Part shown: piece by piece, positions 61,001 to 64,000 of the stretch
Layout of the letters: every line of letters begins with the position of its first letter
Position numbering within the stretch: position 1 is the stretch's first letter
Source of the DNA: Amia ocellicauda
Taxonomy: Eukaryota; Chordata; Actinopteri; Amiiformes; Amiidae
Reading direction: 5' to 3'
NCBI RefSeq assembly: GCF_036373705.1
Contig: NC_089852.1
Coordinates: 28,818,707-28,882,706 of the forward strand
Length of the DNA: 64,000 bases
The notes under the pieces: model-generated
Seen by the model: the letters and a program-made list of their open reading frames with translations, nothing else
Told to the model about the DNA's origin: nothing
The model's database searches: none
Position numbers and translations under genes: made by a program

Positions 61001-61900
61001 AGCTCACTCAGAGACAAACACAAGCAAACAAACAGGACATTAAGAGCCTTCAAACAGTGCCGTTAATTCACAAGCTGTCAGCTGTCAGCGGGGGCCCCTA
61101 ACCACACTGAACTCAGCACAGCGAGCTGAGGGACGAGCATTCGCAACTCGCACAGCACACGACTGCGGCAGATGACACAAAATAAAACCAGCGCAGGGTG
61201 GGGGGGGGTGGCAGGACAGCAGAGACCCCCTGTGATGGGTTGAAACAGAAGCAGCCCTGCTCTGCGGCTCCGGCCCGCCTGTCCCGGGTCAGAGTCTGTC
61301 CTGGCCCTCTCTTCTCCGCCTCTCTCCAGAGAGCCTGAGCCGGCTAAACCCACACACAGCTGTCCATCGGGGGCAGACGTAAAAATACCTGCTCTCTTGT
61401 GTTACACCTGTGAGAGAGAGGTGGGGGAGTGCATATGGACGGAGGTGGATGGATATTCACACCTTGAATAGTTTTAGTCTAATTAATCTAGAACAACATG
61501 TTAACTGAGTGGGGGAGTGCTCGTGAAGAATGTCTGAGAAACACATTCTGTCACAGAGCGCCAAAACTCTGTCCACTGCAGGGGAAAGAGAAAGTGATGA
61601 GTCATAAATTATTTGTTTTATTTTAACTCGTAATCCTTTAATCCTACACTTCAATAAGCCTATTATGGATTATGATTATTATTACTTTTAGCAGAGAGTC
61701 ACATTACAGTGGGGGCAGTGGCTCAGGACCTGTAGCAGTTTCAAATAAAGTCGCTACAGAACAACTAGCATTTGCGCAGCCAGTCTGAAACACACAGGGC
61801 ACAATTCAGTTTGTGAGACAGGTGTCGGATGAATAGTGTGCATGCAGGTGTGTGGGAATTTCTAATCTCTCTGTCATCCACCCGCGATGAGTCTGTCTCG
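57930..61900. other. Intergenic, no gene confirmed
   Basis: Holds (CA)n at about 58631-58660, an (AAT)n stretch near 58300-58320, (CA)n around 59655-59695, (CT)n-(CA)n at 60951-61000 and several C or G runs. A minus-strand Arg-rich open frame at 59371-59150 is unassigned. No splice-linked exons seen. Confidence 0.5.
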
Positions 61901-61948
61901 CTTTTCCCGACAAGCCCGTGACTCACGACTTGCCCGACTGCAGTTTCG

Positions 61949-62448
61949 TGACGTCACTCAGGTGTGGCCGCTCTGCAGTTTACCTGTTCTCAGGTATCGT
62001 GCTCCCTAGCCAAATGTGGAGGAGGGGCGGGAGGGGAGGGTGTTTACGCCTCCTCCCTTCTTATAACGTCACTTAACCCCCGCCTCCCACCCGCCCCACT
62101 AGCCAACCAGACCACGCTACTGGGTGCCACTAGATTGACACCTACAATTAACAAATCCCCTTTTTTTTTTTTTTTTTTCGTTTGGAGGGGTTGGTGGTCT
62201 CGCCGTCACTCACGCACCGCCGAGCCAACCCTGTGCCCACCTCTCCCCCAATGAGCGCTGTGCAGGGCGGGCGGCGGGATCGTGGGCGGCGTCGTGAGTG
62301 GAGCCGCGCTGTCACTGGCGTTATTGTTCAGTCGGGGCTGGAGCGGAACGACCGGAGGATTTGAGAGGAGACAAGCTTTGATACAAACTTCAACCCCCCC
62401 CGCCCCCTGCATCCGTGGATTTGCCGTCCGTGTTTCTTTCTCCAAAAG
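61949..62448 (+). promoter_or_regulatory. Promoter with CRE and probable non-coding first exon of an unidentified gene
   Basis: A perfect CRE (TGACGTCA) at 61949-61956 is followed by a TATA-like TTATAA with ACGTCA near 62061-62070, a T run at 62160-62178, and a GC-rich stretch with many CpGs from 62195. The sequence up to 62448 ends CTCCAAAAG at a GTAACT donor, which fits a first exon on the plus strand. It contains no long frame that would mark coding. The rest of the gene would lie to the right of the window. Confidence 0.5.
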
Positions 62449-62449
62449 G

Positions 62450-64000
62450 TAACTCGCCTTTTAAACTCCCCGGTGTCGCTGGCTGCTGCTGCTGCCGCTT
62501 TCAAGGAGAAAGTGCTCCGTACTTTTGCGTGCGCCGGTGCTCACGGTCCTCCGGCACAGGAGACGGTGGCCAGGCAGCACAGTACAGTGAGATACAGTTT
62601 GGGTATGCCATTTTATTTGAGTGTTCACTTTGCTATCTATTTTAACCACTTGTTTAGTTATTGCATTGCACGAATGGCTGTTTTAAATATCTAGTTACGC
62701 CTGCGGTGTTGTATGTGTGCGTCTACTTCTGTGTCATTGTAGAAAGGCTTTTTTTCAGCGATACCGAAAACAACTGCTAAAACGAATCTGCTGGATTTCT
62801 CTCGGAGTCTCTCGGTGTGTTATTGTATTTGTAATAATATAAACTAGGTCTTGATTGCGTGTAGGAAATGCGATCTGCCGTAAATATTTCTCTTTCGGTT
62901 TATATTGCTCAGTCAGGTGTGTTGCTGGTATAGGAGGGAGAGCGCAGTGTGGTGGGGGGGATGTTTTGCGTGCTTTCTGATCCAGTTTCGTGTAACATTT
63001 TCTGTCTGCTGTGGGCTGTGCCTCAAAAGTTACATCATGTGCAACAGACGCGCTGGAACAATACCCGGGGCTGTGGGACCATGGCAGGCCTGGCGGCAGG
63101 GAACTCCCACGACCCCCGGGCAGCGCAGCGCCAGAGCCCCGGGGATCCCCGCCACGGGAAACGCGCAGGTTGAACGAGCATAACAGAGAGCGAACAAGAG
63201 CCGGGGTGGGGTTAGTCGGGCGGGGTGGTTGAGGCACAGGTGGTTCCTTGGTTGGACAATGCAGTGTGATTATGGGGAACATGTTCCAGGTTGCTTCCCT
63301 AGATGGTGAGTGCAGCCCAGCCCAGGCGCAGGTCGGGGCAGTGTGGGGGCCGTGTGGGACCGGGCTCCCGCCGCCACACCTCACACCCCACAGGTTGGGC
63401 TAGATCTTAGCGCAAGTTCAGTTCTGAGAAGTCTGCACCTGCCTTCATGTGCCCATGCGTGAATAGATTAGGCTTTCCAAGTTCAGGTCCAAATTCCAAC
63501 TTGGGTGCATGCTGTTACAATAGTAATGGTTATTATATAACAGCCTCACACAAGCATTACACGGGCTTGCTAGCTAATATGTTTTTTAATTGGTTAATGT
63601 ATGGAACTTTATCATGGTTGGGATTGTATGTATAGTTTATTACTGTCTGTACGAGCATGCGTCCATTGAGACAGTGAATAGAGGCTGTTGTTAACTAACC
63701 CCCCCCCTTTGTTTTGCTCGATTATTCACGCTGACCGGGCGGGTCTGTTTCAATGTAAACAAGCCCCCGCCCTAATGAGACGCGCTGAGAGTGCTGGTGA
63801 TTCGCTGATTGTGACGTCACTTTCAACTTCATTCGTGTCCTGTCGCTGTTTGTACTTGACTCTAGTGCGCTCCTCTCAGGTGAACCGCAGCGCCGGTTAC
63901 GAAACGTCGCCCTCCATGTTGCACAAGGTGTGGTTCCATACCTGAGTTACCTGCGCTCACTGTACTCTATTGTACAGTGTGTACATGCCTGTACTGCGTT
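62450..64000. other. GC-rich DNA downstream of the probable first exon
   Basis: Several CpG-rich stretches and a second perfect CRE at 63812-63819. Open frames on both strands (for example 63384-62755 minus) look like by-products of GC content; no domain is recognisable. It is probably intron 1 and regulatory DNA of the gene starting at about 62 kb. Confidence 0.4.

Noticed and set aside
62755-63384. 209-codon minus-strand open frame near the right end
   Set aside because: Proline-rich composition follows from GC-rich DNA; no domain or conserved motif is visible.

Overview
This is vertebrate genomic DNA, most likely from a ray-finned fish. The genes are split by GT-AG introns with conserved phases, polyadenylation is AATAAA-type, and the DNA is rich in (CA)n, (CT)n and (TA)n tracts, Tc1-like transposons, hAT-like short elements and L2/V-SINE-type tails. 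I cannot tell from sequence alone whether it is a teleost or an older lineage such as gar, bowfin or sturgeon.

Layout. 0-3.5 kb: a truncated Tc1 copy, two small unrecognised minus-strand exons, then AT-rich intergenic DNA. 3.5-5.9 kb (+): eif1, complete, 113 codons in four exons. 7.76-8.65 kb: a second Tc1 copy with the same internal deletion as the first. 11.15-12.47 kb (+): preprogastrin (gast), three exons. 12.9-30.1 kb or further (-): a TRAK/Milton-family adaptor gene, called hap1 from its position beside eif1 and gast, with 15 coding exons traced, an alternative TATA-driven first exon inside its 8-kb intron and a 1.8-kb 3' UTR. 39.7-40.2 kb: a CpG-rich promoter-like block with a ZNF143/THAP11-type motif. 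41.1-44.5 kb (+): an RCC1 gene in nine coding exons. 55.1-56.1 kb: the 3' part of a Tx1/L1-like LINE. 56.7-57.9 kb: a nearly intact Tc1-like element of DD36E spacing. 61.9-62.5 kb: a promoter and probable non-coding first exon pointing out of the window.

The order eif1(+)-gast(+)-hap1(-) matches human 17q21.2, so this is an old conserved block. I saw no keratin, JUP or other neighbour from that region. The genes do not form a pathway: eIF1 controls start-codon selection, gastrin is a secreted hormone, HAP1/TRAK links kinesin and dynein to cargo, and RCC1 is the Ran exchange factor. I found no bacterial-type system, CRISPR array or confident RNA gene. The most useful observations are the promoter architecture of eif1 and hap1, the short RCC1 tail, a shared-deletion Tc1 subfamily, and several new-looking hAT-like elements with target-site duplications.
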